This document shows, piece by piece, positions 37,673 through 46,812 of a stretch of 64,000 nucleotides of DNA (the first letter of the stretch is position 1; each line of letters starts with the position of its first letter). The translations under genes were made by a program, and so were the position numbers. The DNA comes from Mediterraneibacter catenae (GTDB taxonomy: Bacteria > Bacillota > Clostridia > Lachnospirales > Lachnospiraceae). The stretch spans positions 57,888 through 121,887 of the forward strand of contig NZ_VMSO01000010.1 in assembly GCF_008691045.1 (NCBI RefSeq). The letters are read 5' to 3'. The notes beneath the pieces were generated by a model. The model saw only the letters and a program-made list of their open reading frames with translations. It did not search any database and was not told the DNA's origin.

Positions 37673-38561
37673 GATAATACCTGCTTTCTTCACTGTTTAA
37701 AATTGCCGTACCGATTCCTTTGTTCGTAAAGATTTCAAGAAGCAGACAGTGCGGAATCCGCCCGTCCAGAATATGCACTCTTGAAACGCCTGCTTCAATG
37801 GCGTCGATGCAGTTCTGAAGTTTTGGAAGCATGCCACCGCCGATGTATCCGCTGTCCATCAGCTTCCGAGCCTCGTCCACCCTGAGCTCGGAAATAAGCG
37901 TGGAGGGATCAGACGGATCTTTGTACACGCCCTCAATGTCTGTCAGGAATGCCAGTTTCTCAGCTTTGACCGCACGGGCAATGGCGCACGCCGCATCGTC
38001 CGCATTGATATTATACGTATTGAAATCATCATCTAATCCGACCGGGCATACGATCGGGAGAAAATCTTTTTCTAGCAGGTCATATAAGATCTGGCCGTTT
38101 ACTTCTTTGATTTCTCCCACATATCCGATATCCTGCCCGTCAGAATATTTCTTATCAACCTTCAGAAGCGCGCCATCCTTGCCGCTGATGCCGATGGCGC
38201 GGACACCGAGACTCTCAACCAGCTGAACCAGACTCTTGTTAACACGTCCAAGCACCATCTCTGCCACTTCCATCGTATCCTCATCTGTCACACGCAGACC
38301 GTTAATAAATTTCGGTTCCATGCCGACTTTTCCGACCCACTTGCTAATCTCCTTGCCGCCCCCGTGGACGATGATCGGCTTGAATCCGACAAGCTTCAGA
38401 AGCGTCACGTCCTCGATGACACGCCTTTTCAGTTCCTCGTCTACCATAGCGCTGCCGCCGTATTTGACCACGATGATCTTGCGGTTGAAACGCTGAATAT
38501 ATGGCAGGGCCTCGATAAGCACCTGCGCCTTTTCAAGATATTGCTGCATATTTTTATTCAT
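37662..38561 (-). CDS. argB: Acetylglutamate kinase
   Basis: 299 residues of the amino-acid kinase family. It has [28 protein letters not shown] and the nucleotide-binding TDIEGVY. It phosphorylates N-acetylglutamate and is usually the feedback point for arginine. ATG 38561 follows AAGGAGG, and a REP-like repeat abuts that ribosome site. Confidence 0.96.
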   Translation of the reverse strand: MNKNMQQYLEKAQVLIEALPYIQRFNRKIIVVKYGGSAMVDEELKRRVIEDVTLLKLVGFKPIIVHGGGKEISKWVGKVGMEPKFINGLRVTDEDTMEVAEMVLGRVNKSLVQLVESLGVRAIGISGKDGALLKVDKKYSDGQDIGYVGEIKEVNGQILYDLLEKDFLPIVCPVGLDDDFNTYNINADDAACAIARAVKAEKLAFLTDIEGVYKDPSDPSTLISELRVDEARKLMDSGYIGGGMLPKLQNCIDAIEAGVSRVHILDGRIPHCLLLEIFTNKGIGTAILNSEESRYYHGE

Positions 38562-38575
38562 CCTTACCTCCTTCG

Positions 38576-38653
38576 GGGACGTAGTAAAACCCGATTTGAC
38601 TACGTCCCGAATCGGACTTTACGGTGTCCCAAACCGGCATTTGCCCTGTCCCC
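38576..38653 (+). repeat. REP-like palindromic unit 1 (argJ-argB gap)
   Basis: GGGACGTAG and CTACGTCCC (38576-38584, 38600-38608) flank a 15-base loop, followed by a GGTGTCCCAAA segment. The same unit, with one difference in the 33-base core, occurs in opposite orientation at 40438-40514. Confidence 0.8.
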
Positions 38654-38694
38654 GTTTGCATCATTTCCTTTTTACATTTCAAAATACACAGATA

Positions 38695-39918
38695 TCAGCT
38701 GCGGTAATCTGCATTGATATTGATATATCCATGTGTCAGGTCGCATCCCCATGCTGTCGCCTCGACATCACCTTCTTTAATATCCGCAATTGCTGTTACT
38801 TTGGGCTGAGACAGGATTTCTGTTGCTTTCTCCTCGCTGTAATTCAGTGCAACTCCATTTTCAATGATCTTTAGTTTTCCTGCCTCGCTCTTGAAATAGA
38901 GATCCACTTTCTCCGGATCAAACTGTGCTCCGGAATATCCCATTGCACACAGAATTCTTCCCCAATTGGCGTCGTGTCCTGCAATTGCTGCCTTAGTCAG
39001 GTTGGAGCAGACAATAGATTTGGCAAGTTTTTTTGCCTGTTCTTTCGTATCCGCGCCGATAACCTTCGCCTCAAACAATGCAGTTGCGCCCTCTCCGTCT
39101 CCGGCCATCTCTTTTGCCAGAGTTTCATTTACATAATGAAGCGCAGTTTTAAATGCCTCGTACTCCCATGTGCCATAACGGATTTTTTCGTTTCCAGCAA
39201 CACCATTTGCCAGCAGGAGCACGGTGTCGTTGGTCGAAGTATCTCCATCCACAGAGATCATATTATATGTATCTTCCACATCTTCGCCGAGTGCAGCCTG
39301 AAGCGCTTTCCTGGAAATCTTGGCATCCGTTGTAATGAATGCAAGCATGGTGCACATATTCGGATGGATCATACCGGATCCTTTTGCCATTCCTCCGATA
39401 GTCACTGTCACATCACTGATTTCGACTGTAACTGCTACTTCTTTTTTCTTTGTGTCTGTCGTCATGATTGCCTGAGCCGCCTGTGTACCGCTCTCAAGAT
39501 CCGGTTTCTTCGCCTCTGCCAGTTTACGGATTCCATCTTTCACCCGTTCCATGGGAAGCTGCATTCCGATCACGCCTGTGGAGCCGACTAAAACGCTCTT
39601 GGCATCTATTCCCAGCACATTAGCCGCTTCTTTTGCCGTCTCTTCACAATATTTCATACCTTCTTCTCCGGTACATGCATTTGCAATGCCCGAATTCACG
39701 ATGACAGCCTGGGCTTTCATACCGCTGTCTACCACATTTCTATCCCACTTTACCGGTGCTGCCTTCACTACATTTGTCGTAAATGCCCCCGCCACTTTGC
39801 ACGGCTTCTCACTGAAAATAAGCGCCATATCCGTGCGGTCATGATACTTGATCCCGGCCGCTGCCGCTGCCGCCTCAAAGCCTTTTGCCGCCGTCACTCC
39901 GCCCTCAATCTTCTGCAT
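38695..39918 (-). CDS. argJ: Bifunctional ornithine acetyltransferase / N-acetylglutamate synthase
   Basis: 407 residues. The ArgJ fold self-cleaves before a nucleophilic Thr; here the site reads HPNMCTML (Thr190) with Cys where Ala is commonest. It moves the acetyl group from acetylornithine to glutamate (the acetyl cycle) and may also use acetyl-Co[12 protein letters not shown] and DGDTSTNDT are conserved. ATG 39918 follows GAGGG. It lies between the GNAT gene and argB. Confidence 0.95.
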   Translation of the reverse strand: MQKIEGGVTAAKGFEAAAAAAGIKYHDRTDMALIFSEKPCKVAGAFTTNVVKAAPVKWDRNVVDSGMKAQAVIVNSGIANACTGEEGMKYCEETAKEAANVLGIDAKSVLVGSTGVIGMQLPMERVKDGIRKLAEAKKPDLESGTQAAQAIMTTDTKKKEVAVTVEISDVTVTIGGMAKGSGMIHPNMCTMLAFITTDAKISRKALQAALGEDVEDTYNMISVDGDTSTNDTVLLLANGVAGNEKIRYGTWEYEAFKTALHYVNETLAKEMAGDGEGATALFEAKVIGADTKEQAKKLAKSIVCSNLTKAAIAGHDANWGRILCAMGYSGAQFDPEKVDLYFKSEAGKLKIIENGVALNYSEEKATEILSQPKVTAIADIKEGDVEATAWGCDLTHGYININADYRS

Positions 39919-39962
39919 TTTACATCCCTCTTCTTTCTAAAAATAAATCCGTTTTTGATCAT

Positions 39963-40409
39963 CTATTGTTCATTAAAAGCTGTAATATTTTCTTCATTTA
40001 ATGTAAAATCGTAATAATTTAAATCCAGACGCTCTGTCCAGCCAATCGTATTCCAGAATGCGTTTCCTATATCATTCTTTGTAAACGCGATAAGAGAAAC
40101 CTTATTAATCTGTTCGGCCTGCAGTGCTTTCATCGCATGCACAACCATATCGCGCCCGATTCCGTGACGCCGGTACGCCTCATCCACGCATACATGATAA
40201 AGACATCCCCGTCTTCCGTCATGACCGCAAAGGATACTTCCGACAATCTTCCCGTCTTTCACTGCCACTACACTCGTCGTCGGATTTCTCTTTAAGAACC
40301 GTTCCACGCCCTTTCTGGAATCATCAATACTCCGGATCCCGAATCCCCGTATTTTCTTCCAGAGGGCGTAAACTTCATCGTAATCATCTATTGTCATAAC
40401 TCTTATCAT
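39963..40409 (-). CDS. GNAT-family N-acetyltransferase inside the arg operon
   Basis: 148 residues, YpeA-like GNAT. The acetyl-CoA loop is in YRRHGIGRDMV, preceded by CLYHVCVDEAYRR. It sits between argC and argJ on the same strand, where some bacteria place a short N-acetylglutamate synthase. That role would prime the acetyl cycle but is unproven; it might equally modify another amine. ATG 40409. Confidence 0.88.
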   Translation of the reverse strand: MIRVMTIDDYDEVYALWKKIRGFGIRSIDDSRKGVERFLKRNPTTSVVAVKDGKIVGSILCGHDGRRGCLYHVCVDEAYRRHGIGRDMVVHAMKALQAEQINKVSLIAFTKNDIGNAFWNTIGWTERLDLNYYDFTLNEENITAFNEQ

Positions 40410-40437
40410 AGCTGAATATTCCTTTCATCTCCACTAA

Positions 40438-40514
40438 GGGACACCTCTCCCCCAAATTTGGGACACCCTGAATCCGAATTTGGGACGTAGTAAAACCCGA
40501 TTTGTCTACGTCCC
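40438..40514 (-). repeat. REP-like palindromic unit 2 (argC-GNAT gap)
   Basis: Core 40482-40514 (GGGACGTAG, 15-base loop, CTACGTCCC) begins one base past the argC stop codon. Two GGTGTCCC segments follow on the minus strand. It is inverted relative to unit 1, so the pair brackets argJ and the GNAT gene. Confidence 0.8.
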
Positions 40515-41555
40515 CTAAGGGAACATCGGGACCAGTTCCAGGCCTTCGCTCTCTTTTATTCCAAACATCAGGTTCATATTCTGCACCGCCTGTCCCGCAG
40601 CGCCTTTCACCAGATTATCAATCGCGCCCATCATGATGATGCGTCCCGTTCTTGAGTCGATCTTAAATCCGATATCCACGTAATTGCTGCCCTCTACCCA
40701 TTTCGTCTCCGGACATATATCCTGATTAAGAACACGCACGAATTTTTCATCTCCATAGTATTTATCGTAAACTGCCTTCACTTCTTCCCAGCTCACGTCT
40801 TTCGTAAGTTTTGCGTATTCCGTAGCGAGAATTCCTCTGTTCATAGGAACGAGATGCGGGGTGAAGTTGAGCACTACTTTTTCACCTGCCGCATAGCCGA
40901 GCTGTTCCTCGATCTCCGGAGTATGTCTGTGGGTTGCCACACCGTATGCCTTCATGTTCTCGTTCACTTCACAGAAGAGATTCTGTACCTTTGCCCCTCT
41001 TCCTGCCCCTGATGTGCCGGATTTGGCATCGATGATCAGTGTACTCATATCGATCAGCCCCTCTTTTGCAAGAGGATAAGCTGTCAGGATGGAGCAGGTC
41101 GTATAGCATCCCGGATTTGCCACCAGTCTCGCTTTCCTCACATCCTCCCTGTTGATCTCGCACAGTCCGTATACCGCCTCGTCGATGAACTGCGGCGCTT
41201 TATGCCCGATCTTATACCACTCTTCATAAACTTTCACGTCTTTCAGACGGAAATCCGCGCTCAGGTCAATAATCTTTGTCTTTGAGAGGATTTCTTCATT
41301 TACAAGGGATGCACACAGCCCCTGGGGTGTTGCCGTAAAGATCACGTCTACCTGTGACGCCAGTTCCTCCATATTGTCATCCATGCAGACCGCATCCACG
41401 ATCTGGAACATATTTCTGTATACGTCCGCATATTTCTGATCAATGTAGCTTCTTGAGCCGTACCATTTGATCTCTGATTCTTTATGTCCTGATAAGATTC
41501 TTACAAGCTCACCGCCCGCATAGCCGGTGGCGCCGATTATACCAATTTTAATCAT
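40515..41555 (-). CDS. argC: N-acetyl-gamma-glutamyl-phosphate reductase
   Basis: 346 residues. The NADP-binding start (GIIGATGYAGGELVRIL) and active-site Cys in ANPGCYTT are present, with HRHTPEIEEQ and the dimerisation region after it. It makes N-acetylglutamate semialdehyde. It is the first gene of the arg operon; ATG 41555 follows AAGGGA, with a leader of about 145 bases from a promoter bearing ARG-box-like repeats. Confidence 0.96.
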   Translation of the reverse strand: MIKIGIIGATGYAGGELVRILSGHKESEIKWYGSRSYIDQKYADVYRNMFQIVDAVCMDDNMEELASQVDVIFTATPQGLCASLVNEEILSKTKIIDLSADFRLKDVKVYEEWYKIGHKAPQFIDEAVYGLCEINREDVRKARLVANPGCYTTCSILTAYPLAKEGLIDMSTLIIDAKSGTSGAGRGAKVQNLFCEVNENMKAYGVATHRHTPEIEEQLGYAAGEKVVLNFTPHLVPMNRGILATEYAKLTKDVSWEEVKAVYDKYYGDEKFVRVLNQDICPETKWVEGSNYVDIGFKIDSRTGRIIMMGAIDNLVKGAAGQAVQNMNLMFGIKESEGLELVPMFP

Positions 41556-41697
41556 ATCTTGTCCCTTCCATGTAATACTCTTTATCTATCTTCCTTTTGA
41601 CTTAAATGCTGTTGCAGACCGCTACGCATTTCAGTTTCCTATGATATACCTCACTTAATAGTAAGTAAAGCATTTCATAAAAGCAACTATAAATAGC

Positions 41698-41737
41698 ACT
41701 TGCATAATAATACATCTTTTTTGAATATTATGCAAGT
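41698..41737. promoter_or_regulatory. argC promoter with ArgR-type operator
   Basis: Perfect 12-base arms (ACTTGCATAATA and its complement) 16 bases apart. They contain the minus-strand promoter TTGCAT (41735-41730), 17-base spacer, TATTAT (41712-41707). On the minus strand TGTATTATTATGCA fits the ARG box TGnATwwwwATnCA, and TGCATAATATTCA is a second near match. Confidence 0.75.
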
Positions 41738-41829
41738 ATTATTTATATATATTCATTCAAAAACATGTTTTCACGAATTTCTTGATAAAATCTGAATACT
41801 GCAAGTGTATAATATATGAATACTTATAA

Positions 41830-42032
41830 CATTCATCTGCTTCTGCGCACACAGCACAAAGGGCGCAGCATTTTCTCCCACCGTTTCTGGCTCGGAACTC
41901 ACGGACATATCGGTTGTTCTGGCTCAGGTCCTGCAGACACTCAGTGAATCTGACCGCTAGGTTATCTGCCTGCGCTATGTACTGGAGCTGAATCCCAGCG
42001 AGATCGGCAGGATTATGAGCATCTCGTGGCCC
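41830..42032 (+). pseudogene. Remnant of an RNA polymerase sigma factor (ECF type)
   Basis: One frame reads SELTDISVVLAQVLQ, LSESDR, a TAG stop at 41958, then VICLRYVLELNPSEIGRIMS, which is the region-4 helix-turn-helix of ECF-like sigma factors. The N-terminal half and the recognition helix end are missing. It heads a set of broken genes. Confidence 0.7.
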
Positions 42033-42549
42033 GGCTTCCTGCTGATCCAGATATACACTATATCCGGAAATGGAACTGGCTCCTGTCTGTATCTTTGTTG
42101 CTGCTGTACTTCTGACACCGCAGCCCTGGCAGACTGCGGTCATTCAGGCGCAGCTTCGGGAACTCTCCCTTCCTGTCATCCTGTCCGCCTGCATCCCGTT
42201 CCTTGCGCTGGCAACAATAGCAGAGGCCGGATGTTCTGCCCGGTTTGGCATGGAGGAACTGGAGCTATCCTCCCGCTTTTCCCTGCAGGCTGTCCTGTGT
42301 GCGCGGCTGGGGATATTGAACGGTGAAAACCTGCTTCTTCTGGGTGCATTGATGCCCTTTGGCACACATTTCTGGGATGCAGGGATCAACACTCTTGTCA
42401 GTGTATTCTTTCTCACTGCAAACACAGCCGGCTTTCTGGATCGCGCAGCGGATACCCCCGCACTCATTCCCGCAGTACTTCTCTTCTTCGAAACTGCGGC
42501 AGTACTGGAACTCAGAAAATATATCAGACAATCGGAGGAATTAACATAG
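42014..42549 (+). pseudogene. Frameshifted membrane protein of the decayed operon
   Basis: The first part (DPDIHYIRKWNWLLS, then a hydrophobic helix) is in one frame and stops near 42115. The second part, from LTPQPWQTAVIQAQL to the stop at 42549, is in the next frame, with several hydrophobic segments. Joining the frames gives a continuous ~175-residue protein typical of sigma-linked ABC operons. The ATG at 42070 in the second frame is therefore probably not a true start. Confidence 0.65.
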
Positions 42550-43268
42550 ATCTTCACATTGACCGGCTGAGCAAGCACTATAAGAATAAAATCGCTGCAG
42601 ACCGAATCTCACTTTCACTTGAGAAGGGAGTTCACGGCCTGCCGGGCGCCAATGGAGCCGGAAAAACGGCTCTTTTGCGCATGATCTGCGGCATCCTGCG
42701 CCCGGACAGCGGCACAGTAACTTTTGGAAGGGCTGATGTATCCATAGAAGAATACCGGAGTATTCTCGGATATCTCCCTCAGGATTTCGGCTATTATCCC
42801 GGCTTTACCGCCGAAGACTTTCTCATGTATATGGCTGCACTCAAAGAGCTTCGCAAAACCGACACCCGTTGCTGCACCGGGGAACTGTTATCCATTGTAG
42901 GACTTGAAGCACATAAAAAGCAAAAGATTAAAACATTCTCCGGTGGAATGAAACGGCGCCTGGGCATCGCGCAGGCACTCTTAAACCGTCCGAGACTCCT
43001 CGTACTCGACGGGCCCACAGCCGTACTTGAACCGAAAGAGCGTGTCCGGTTCCGGGAAATGGTCGACCGGCTCGGACAGGAAAGCATCGTCCTGCTCTCT
43101 CTCCATATCAAATCTGACATTGAACTGATCGCGGACCGCATCCTAATATTGAAAGACGGCCGACTGATCTTCAACGGAACACATGAAGATATCGGAGAAA
43201 TCTGGAAGAATTTTATCTGGAACAGTTTGACGGTAGGCCGGTCGGGGCTCAGTCCGACTCCGATCTAA
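42546..43268 (+). pseudogene. Degenerate ABC transporter ATPase (ATA in place of start, catalytic Glu lost)
   Basis: The 240-codon frame is intact, but the codon seven bases after GGAGG, where ATG is expected, is ATA (42546); the first in-frame ATG (42675) lies past Walker A. Walker A GANGAGKT, signature FSGGMKRR and the switch His in LSLHIKSD remain. Walker B reads LLVLDGPTAVLEP: the catalytic Glu is Gly and the GLDP motif is altered. It is likely to be non-functional, in keeping with its broken neighbours. Confidence 0.7.
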
Positions 43269-43287
43269 ATCAGGGAGGTGTATAACG

Positions 43288-43817
43288 ATGTATAATCTCC
43301 GGACACTCATAAAATACGAATACAAAAAGCTGTTTCAGAGAAAATATGTCCGTCGTCTCCGTGAACAACGGCAACGGCGATTCTTTTACTGCATATCACA
43401 GCTACAACGCCCAGCAGAAACCGGCGTCTGAGCTCAAAAGGCATGCACAGGCAGGCCGTACTTCTCCTCTTCGGTATCAGCATGGCAGCCGCTGTAATGC
43501 TGAGCTGTACAGGATTATTTTTTTCCGGGTGTTTCAGGAGCATCATCTCCGCCATGGGCATCCTGATCGGATTCCTGTTCATCAGTTCTGTCCTGAATAT
43601 TCCCGGACAGTTTCGCGTGCTGTCACAGATATGGAGTCACTGTCCGGCAAAGCTGATCTCGGTGACCGGAGGTCTGATGGACCACCGCCCGGTCCCATTC
43701 TTCGGCACTTATCTGACATCATATCAGGCCGGACCGTTCATATATCTTATCCTTTCTCTTCTGTCTGTCTTTGGGGGATATTTTGTCTGGAGGAGATGGC
43801 AGGCAGGCGGCAGATAA
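43288..43817 (+). pseudogene. Broken ABC permease
   Basis: An ATG with GGGAGG opens MYNLRTLIKYEYKKLFQRK, the usual permease start, but the frame ends after ~45 codons. The C-terminal piece (43443-43817, another frame) has three or four membrane helices and ends FVWRRWQ. The intact gene would be far longer, so an internal deletion plus frameshifts have occurred. Confidence 0.7.
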
Positions 43818-43851
43818 TTCATTTCTTTCATGCACAATTTCCATAAAGTAC

Positions 43852-43895
43852 TCAGGCGGAGTGTCAGAGGTTTTAAACTCTGACACTCCGCCTGA
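43852..43895. terminator. Perfect 18-bp hairpin between convergent units
   Basis: TCAGGCGGAGTGTCAGAG and its exact complement around an 8-base loop. A T-rich tract follows on the plus strand after ~12 bases. It serves the decayed operon and proA. Confidence 0.8.
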
Positions 43896-43917
43896 TGTTA
43901 TGAATTCTTTTCTTTTT

Positions 43918-45171
43918 TTATTTCCTGATCTGCCCGTTCCCGAAAATGATATATTTCGTCGTAGTCAGCGCGTCAAGCCCCATCGGTCCTCTCGCATGGA
44001 GCTTCTGTGTACTGATGCCGATCTCAGCGCCGAATCCGAACTCAAACCCATCAGTAAATCTGGTGGAAGCATTCACATACACTGCCGCCGCATCGATTTC
44101 ATCCTGGAATTTCAGCGCATTCTCATAGTCTTTTGTAATAATAGACTCGGAATGACCAGTATTATATTTATTGATATGCACAATCGCCTCATCAATGGAA
44201 TCTACGATCTTTACGGATATAATGGCGTCCAGATACTCTGTGCCCCAGTCTTCTTCTGCCGCCGGAATAATCTCCCCGCATATCTTCCGCGCCCTTTCAT
44301 CGCCGCGGACCTCCACATCATGGTTCTTTAACTTCTGTACGATCTGGGGAAGGGCCTCTTCAGCAATCCTGCTATGGACTACAAGAGACTCACAGGCATT
44401 ACATACACCCATCCGCTGTGTTTTTGCATTTTCTACAATGTCAGCTGCCATCCTGATGTCTGCCGTTTCATCCACATATATATGACAGTTTCCCGTTCCT
44501 GTCTCAATCACGGGCACCGTACTGTTCTCCACAACATTTGCGATAAGTCCCGCGCCGCCTCTCGGTATCAGGACATCGATACCTCCGTGCATTTTCATCA
44601 TCTCGTTTACAACATCGCGGCTTGTATCCTCTACAAGTACTACCAGATCCTGACAGAGCCGCTCTTTGCGCAGCCCGGATTTTATCGCCCGCACAATCGC
44701 CTGATTCGAGTGGATTGCGTCGCTTCCGCCGCGCAGAATGACCGCATTTCCCGTCTTAAAGCACAGACCGAAAGCATCCGCAGTCACATTCGGACGAGAC
44801 TCATAGATGATCCCGACCACGCCAAGAGGCACTCTCTTCTGCCCGATCCGCAGCCCGTTCGGCCTCGTTTTCATATATAAGATCTCGCCGATCGGATCGT
44901 CCAGTGCAGCGATCTGACGCAATCCTTCTGACATATCGGCGATACGCTTCCCGGAAAGCGCCAGCCTGTCAATAAGAGACTGCTTTATGCCTTTTTCTCT
45001 TGCAGCCGCAAGATCTTTCTCATTTTCCGCAAGGATCAGCTCCTGCTGGGAGATCAGCTCATCTGCTACCGAGAGAAGCCCTCTGTTTTTCTCTGCCGTC
45101 CCAAGCTTCGCCGCCTCTGTCGCAGCGCTTTTCGCACGTCGTGTGAGCATTTCCATGTATGTTTCTTCCAT
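43918..45171 (-). CDS. proA: Glutamate-5-semialdehyde dehydrogenase (gamma-glutamyl phosphate reductase)
   Basis: 417 residues, second step of proline synthesis, NADPH-dependent. [32 protein letters not shown] and the catalytic Cys in [11 protein letters not shown] are characteristic. ATG 45171 follows AAAGGAG; an in-frame ATG ten codons earlier has none. The kinase proB is not in this window. Confidence 0.95.
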   Translation of the reverse strand: MEETYMEMLTRRAKSAATEAAKLGTAEKNRGLLSVADELISQQELILAENEKDLAAAREKGIKQSLIDRLALSGKRIADMSEGLRQIAALDDPIGEILYMKTRPNGLRIGQKRVPLGVVGIIYESRPNVTADAFGLCFKTGNAVILRGGSDAIHSNQAIVRAIKSGLRKERLCQDLVVLVEDTSRDVVNEMMKMHGGIDVLIPRGGAGLIANVVENSTVPVIETGTGNCHIYVDETADIRMAADIVENAKTQRMGVCNACESLVVHSRIAEEALPQIVQKLKNHDVEVRGDERARKICGEIIPAAEEDWGTEYLDAIISVKIVDSIDEAIVHINKYNTGHSESIITKDYENALKFQDEIDAAAVYVNASTRFTDGFEFGFGAEIGISTQKLHARGPMGLDALTTTKYIIFGNGQIRK

Positions 45172-45273
45172 TGTGCTCTCCTTTCTGCACATGTCCTGCA
45201 TCTGCTGTCCCCTATTGTACCATCAAATAAACATTTGCGCTACATTTTTTACTTCTGTATTCAATTATCCGGT

Positions 45274-45486
45274 CTATACTTTGATCCGCTCTGCGACTTC
45301 ATACCCGAGAACCAGTCTCACATCCTCCGCAGCGATGATCACGCTGTCGCGGCAATGCCTGAGCACCCGGATCGTGCTGCCTTCTTCCACATGACGACTA
45401 TGCAGGAATTCGAGTACATCCGGCAGTCCGAACATCCACTTCACCGTGTAAGACTCGCCCGGTCTTGCATTTGATAACGCCTGCAT
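45274..45486 (-). CDS. Stand-alone FeoA-domain protein
   Basis: 70 residues, ATG 45486 after GGAGG. It has the SH3-like FeoA pattern (RPGESYTVKWM, VEEGSTIRVLRHCRDSVI) and ends VLGYEVAERIKV. It is far from feoAB and lies between fluC and proA, so it is probably not a subunit of that FeoB. FeoA-like singletons are common in clostridia and have no settled role. Confidence 0.8.
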   Translation of the reverse strand: MQALSNARPGESYTVKWMFGLPDVLEFLHSRHVEEGSTIRVLRHCRDSVIIAAEDVRLVLGYEVAERIKV

Positions 45487-45559
45487 GATATCCCTCCTTT
45501 TCCTTAATTTTAGGGAACCGGTGCAGGGTTAGTCAATGACAATCTTTGTTATATAAATC

Positions 45560-45925
45560 TTATCCGATACGTTCTGTCAGGAATATTCCCGCTGCGACGC
45601 CCGCCAGGCAGAGAACCAGACTCGCCGCCATATAGAGCAATGCGGTTCCGTAATGTCCCTGATTCAGAAGCTCATATGTCTCCAGTGAAAAAGTAGAAAA
45701 TGTAGTAAATCCGCCGCACACTCCTGTCTTGAGGAATAATACCAGTTCGGCAGAAAGTCCCCGGCGCGCCGCTGCTCCTGCTATGGCTCCTATTGCGAGG
45801 GCGCCCAGTACATTTGTGATCAGTGTCAGCACCGGAAAAGCGCCTTTGTACGGAAGCAGGCTGATCGCATATCTCAGCATTGCCCCTGCAGCTCCGCCTG
45901 CTCCTACACATAAGAATCCTGTCAT
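45560..45925 (-). CDS. fluC: Fluoride exporter FluC (CrcB)
   Basis: 121 residues, four membrane helices. GAGGAAGAMLRY, LITNVLGALAIG and GVCGGFTTFSTFSLE carry the Asn and Phe/Thr residues of the dual-topology fluoride channel. It starts four bases after the nitroreductase stop, so is translated from the same message; there is no room for a fluoride riboswitch directly in front. Confidence 0.95.
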   Translation of the reverse strand: MTGFLCVGAGGAAGAMLRYAISLLPYKGAFPVLTLITNVLGALAIGAIAGAAARRGLSAELVLFLKTGVCGGFTTFSTFSLETYELLNQGHYGTALLYMAASLVLCLAGVAAGIFLTERIG

Positions 45926-45929
45926 TTCA

Positions 45930-46454
45930 CTACCTCACATAGACAATGTAGTCGTCTTTTCTCGGCTTCGCCTGCGGCACCGCACCGTCAGCCGGATATC
46001 CCAGGATACAGTGTCCCACGCCGACATAATCTCCCTCGATCCCCCATTTTTTCAGAAGTGCTTTTCCCTCTTCCGAGCCAAACACCTCTCTCGCGCGGTG
46101 GATCCAGCAGGATCCCACGCCGACTGCATACGCCGCATTCATCAGATTGCCCAGCACAAGAGAACCATCCTCAACGCACGTCGGACGATCTTTTGACGCG
46201 AGTACGACAAGTACTGTCGGGGCGCCGTAGAAAGGATCCGAATCGCTCCCCAGATACTTTGCATTCAGTTCAGAGAGATAGTCTCTCGTCTCTTTGTCCT
46301 GTACAACTACAATCTTCGGCGACTGCATGCCCATCCCTGTGGGTGCATACGTGCCTGCCTCTAGGATCTTCTGAAGCTCCTCCTCTTTGATCTGCTCCGC
46401 CTTATACGCGCGGATGCTCCTTCTCTCTTTTAAGTCTTTTAATGTTGATTCCAT
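45930..46454 (-). CDS. Nitroreductase family protein (FMN)
   Basis: 174 residues. The FMN-binding start (ERRSIRAYKAEQI), PTGMGMQSPKIVVV, NLMNAAYAVGVGSCWIHRA and the C-terminal GYPADG follow the family. It probably reduces nitro or quinone compounds with NAD(P)H; the substrate is unknown. ATG 46454 follows AAGGAGG; the frame extends upstream without a site. Operonic with fluC. Confidence 0.92.
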   Translation of the reverse strand: MESTLKDLKERRSIRAYKAEQIKEEELQKILEAGTYAPTGMGMQSPKIVVVQDKETRDYLSELNAKYLGSDSDPFYGAPTVLVVLASKDRPTCVEDGSLVLGNLMNAAYAVGVGSCWIHRAREVFGSEEGKALLKKWGIEGDYVGVGHCILGYPADGAVPQAKPRKDDYIVYVR

Positions 46455-46500
46455 GCTGTTTTCCTCCTTAATAATATACATATCTGCCGCCAAAGTTATC

Positions 46501-46806
46501 TCATTTAGCATCCGGGATCCCAGGCTGATCCAGGCTGGCAAAGAACATCTCATAGAGATCATCCTCGCCTTCCAGCTTCGGAGAATTCTCCCCGCCGCCG
46601 TTAGTGCTCCGCTTCATCGTCGCATAGAATTCATCTCCAGCCTGAATGACATCCATCGGATAAATCTCATATCCCAGCTCCCGGCAGACACGACAGAAAG
46701 CCCCGAGGGCATCTTCCTCTTCCTTCGTCTTTAAAAACCTGTATTTCAGTCTTTCATCATGCAGAGCCTTGTTCTGCAATTCATCCAGCATCTCAACTGT
46801 ATTCAT
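46501..46806 (-). CDS. Small Nif11-like protein of unknown function
   Basis: 101 residues, ATG 46806, six bases after the alcohol dehydrogenase stop. Residues ~15-55 (FLKTKEEEDALGAFCRVCRE, then LGYEIYPMDV) resemble the Nif11 helical domain. The tail has STNGGGENSPKLEGEDD. Nif11 domains occur as RiPP leader regions and in nitrogen-fixation genes; no modifying enzyme is nearby, so a peptide-precursor role is unsupported. The name is a resemblance only. Confidence 0.75.
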   Translation of the reverse strand: MNTVEMLDELQNKALHDERLKYRFLKTKEEEDALGAFCRVCRELGYEIYPMDVIQAGDEFYATMKRSTNGGGENSPKLEGEDDLYEMFFASLDQPGIPDAK

Positions 46807-46812
46807 CTCTGT

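Noticed and set aside
38950..39960. ArgJ cleavage-site change (Cys before the nucleophilic Thr) as an inactivating lesion
   Set aside because: The Thr and surrounding motif are intact, and from memory Cys at this place occurs in other clostridial ArgJ proteins.
41757..42143. Minus-strand frame of 128 codons in the decayed operon
   Set aside because: No ribosome site. The plus strand there reads as sigma factor region 4 with one stop, a better explanation.
42070..42549. 159-codon frame taken as a complete gene
   Set aside because: Its first residues are out of frame with the natural protein; the preceding frame supplies the real N-terminal helix, so it is the 3' part of a frameshifted gene.
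45926..46500. Fluoride riboswitch in front of fluC
   Set aside because: Only four bases separate fluC from the nitroreductase gene, and the 46 bases before that gene show no riboswitch-like fold.
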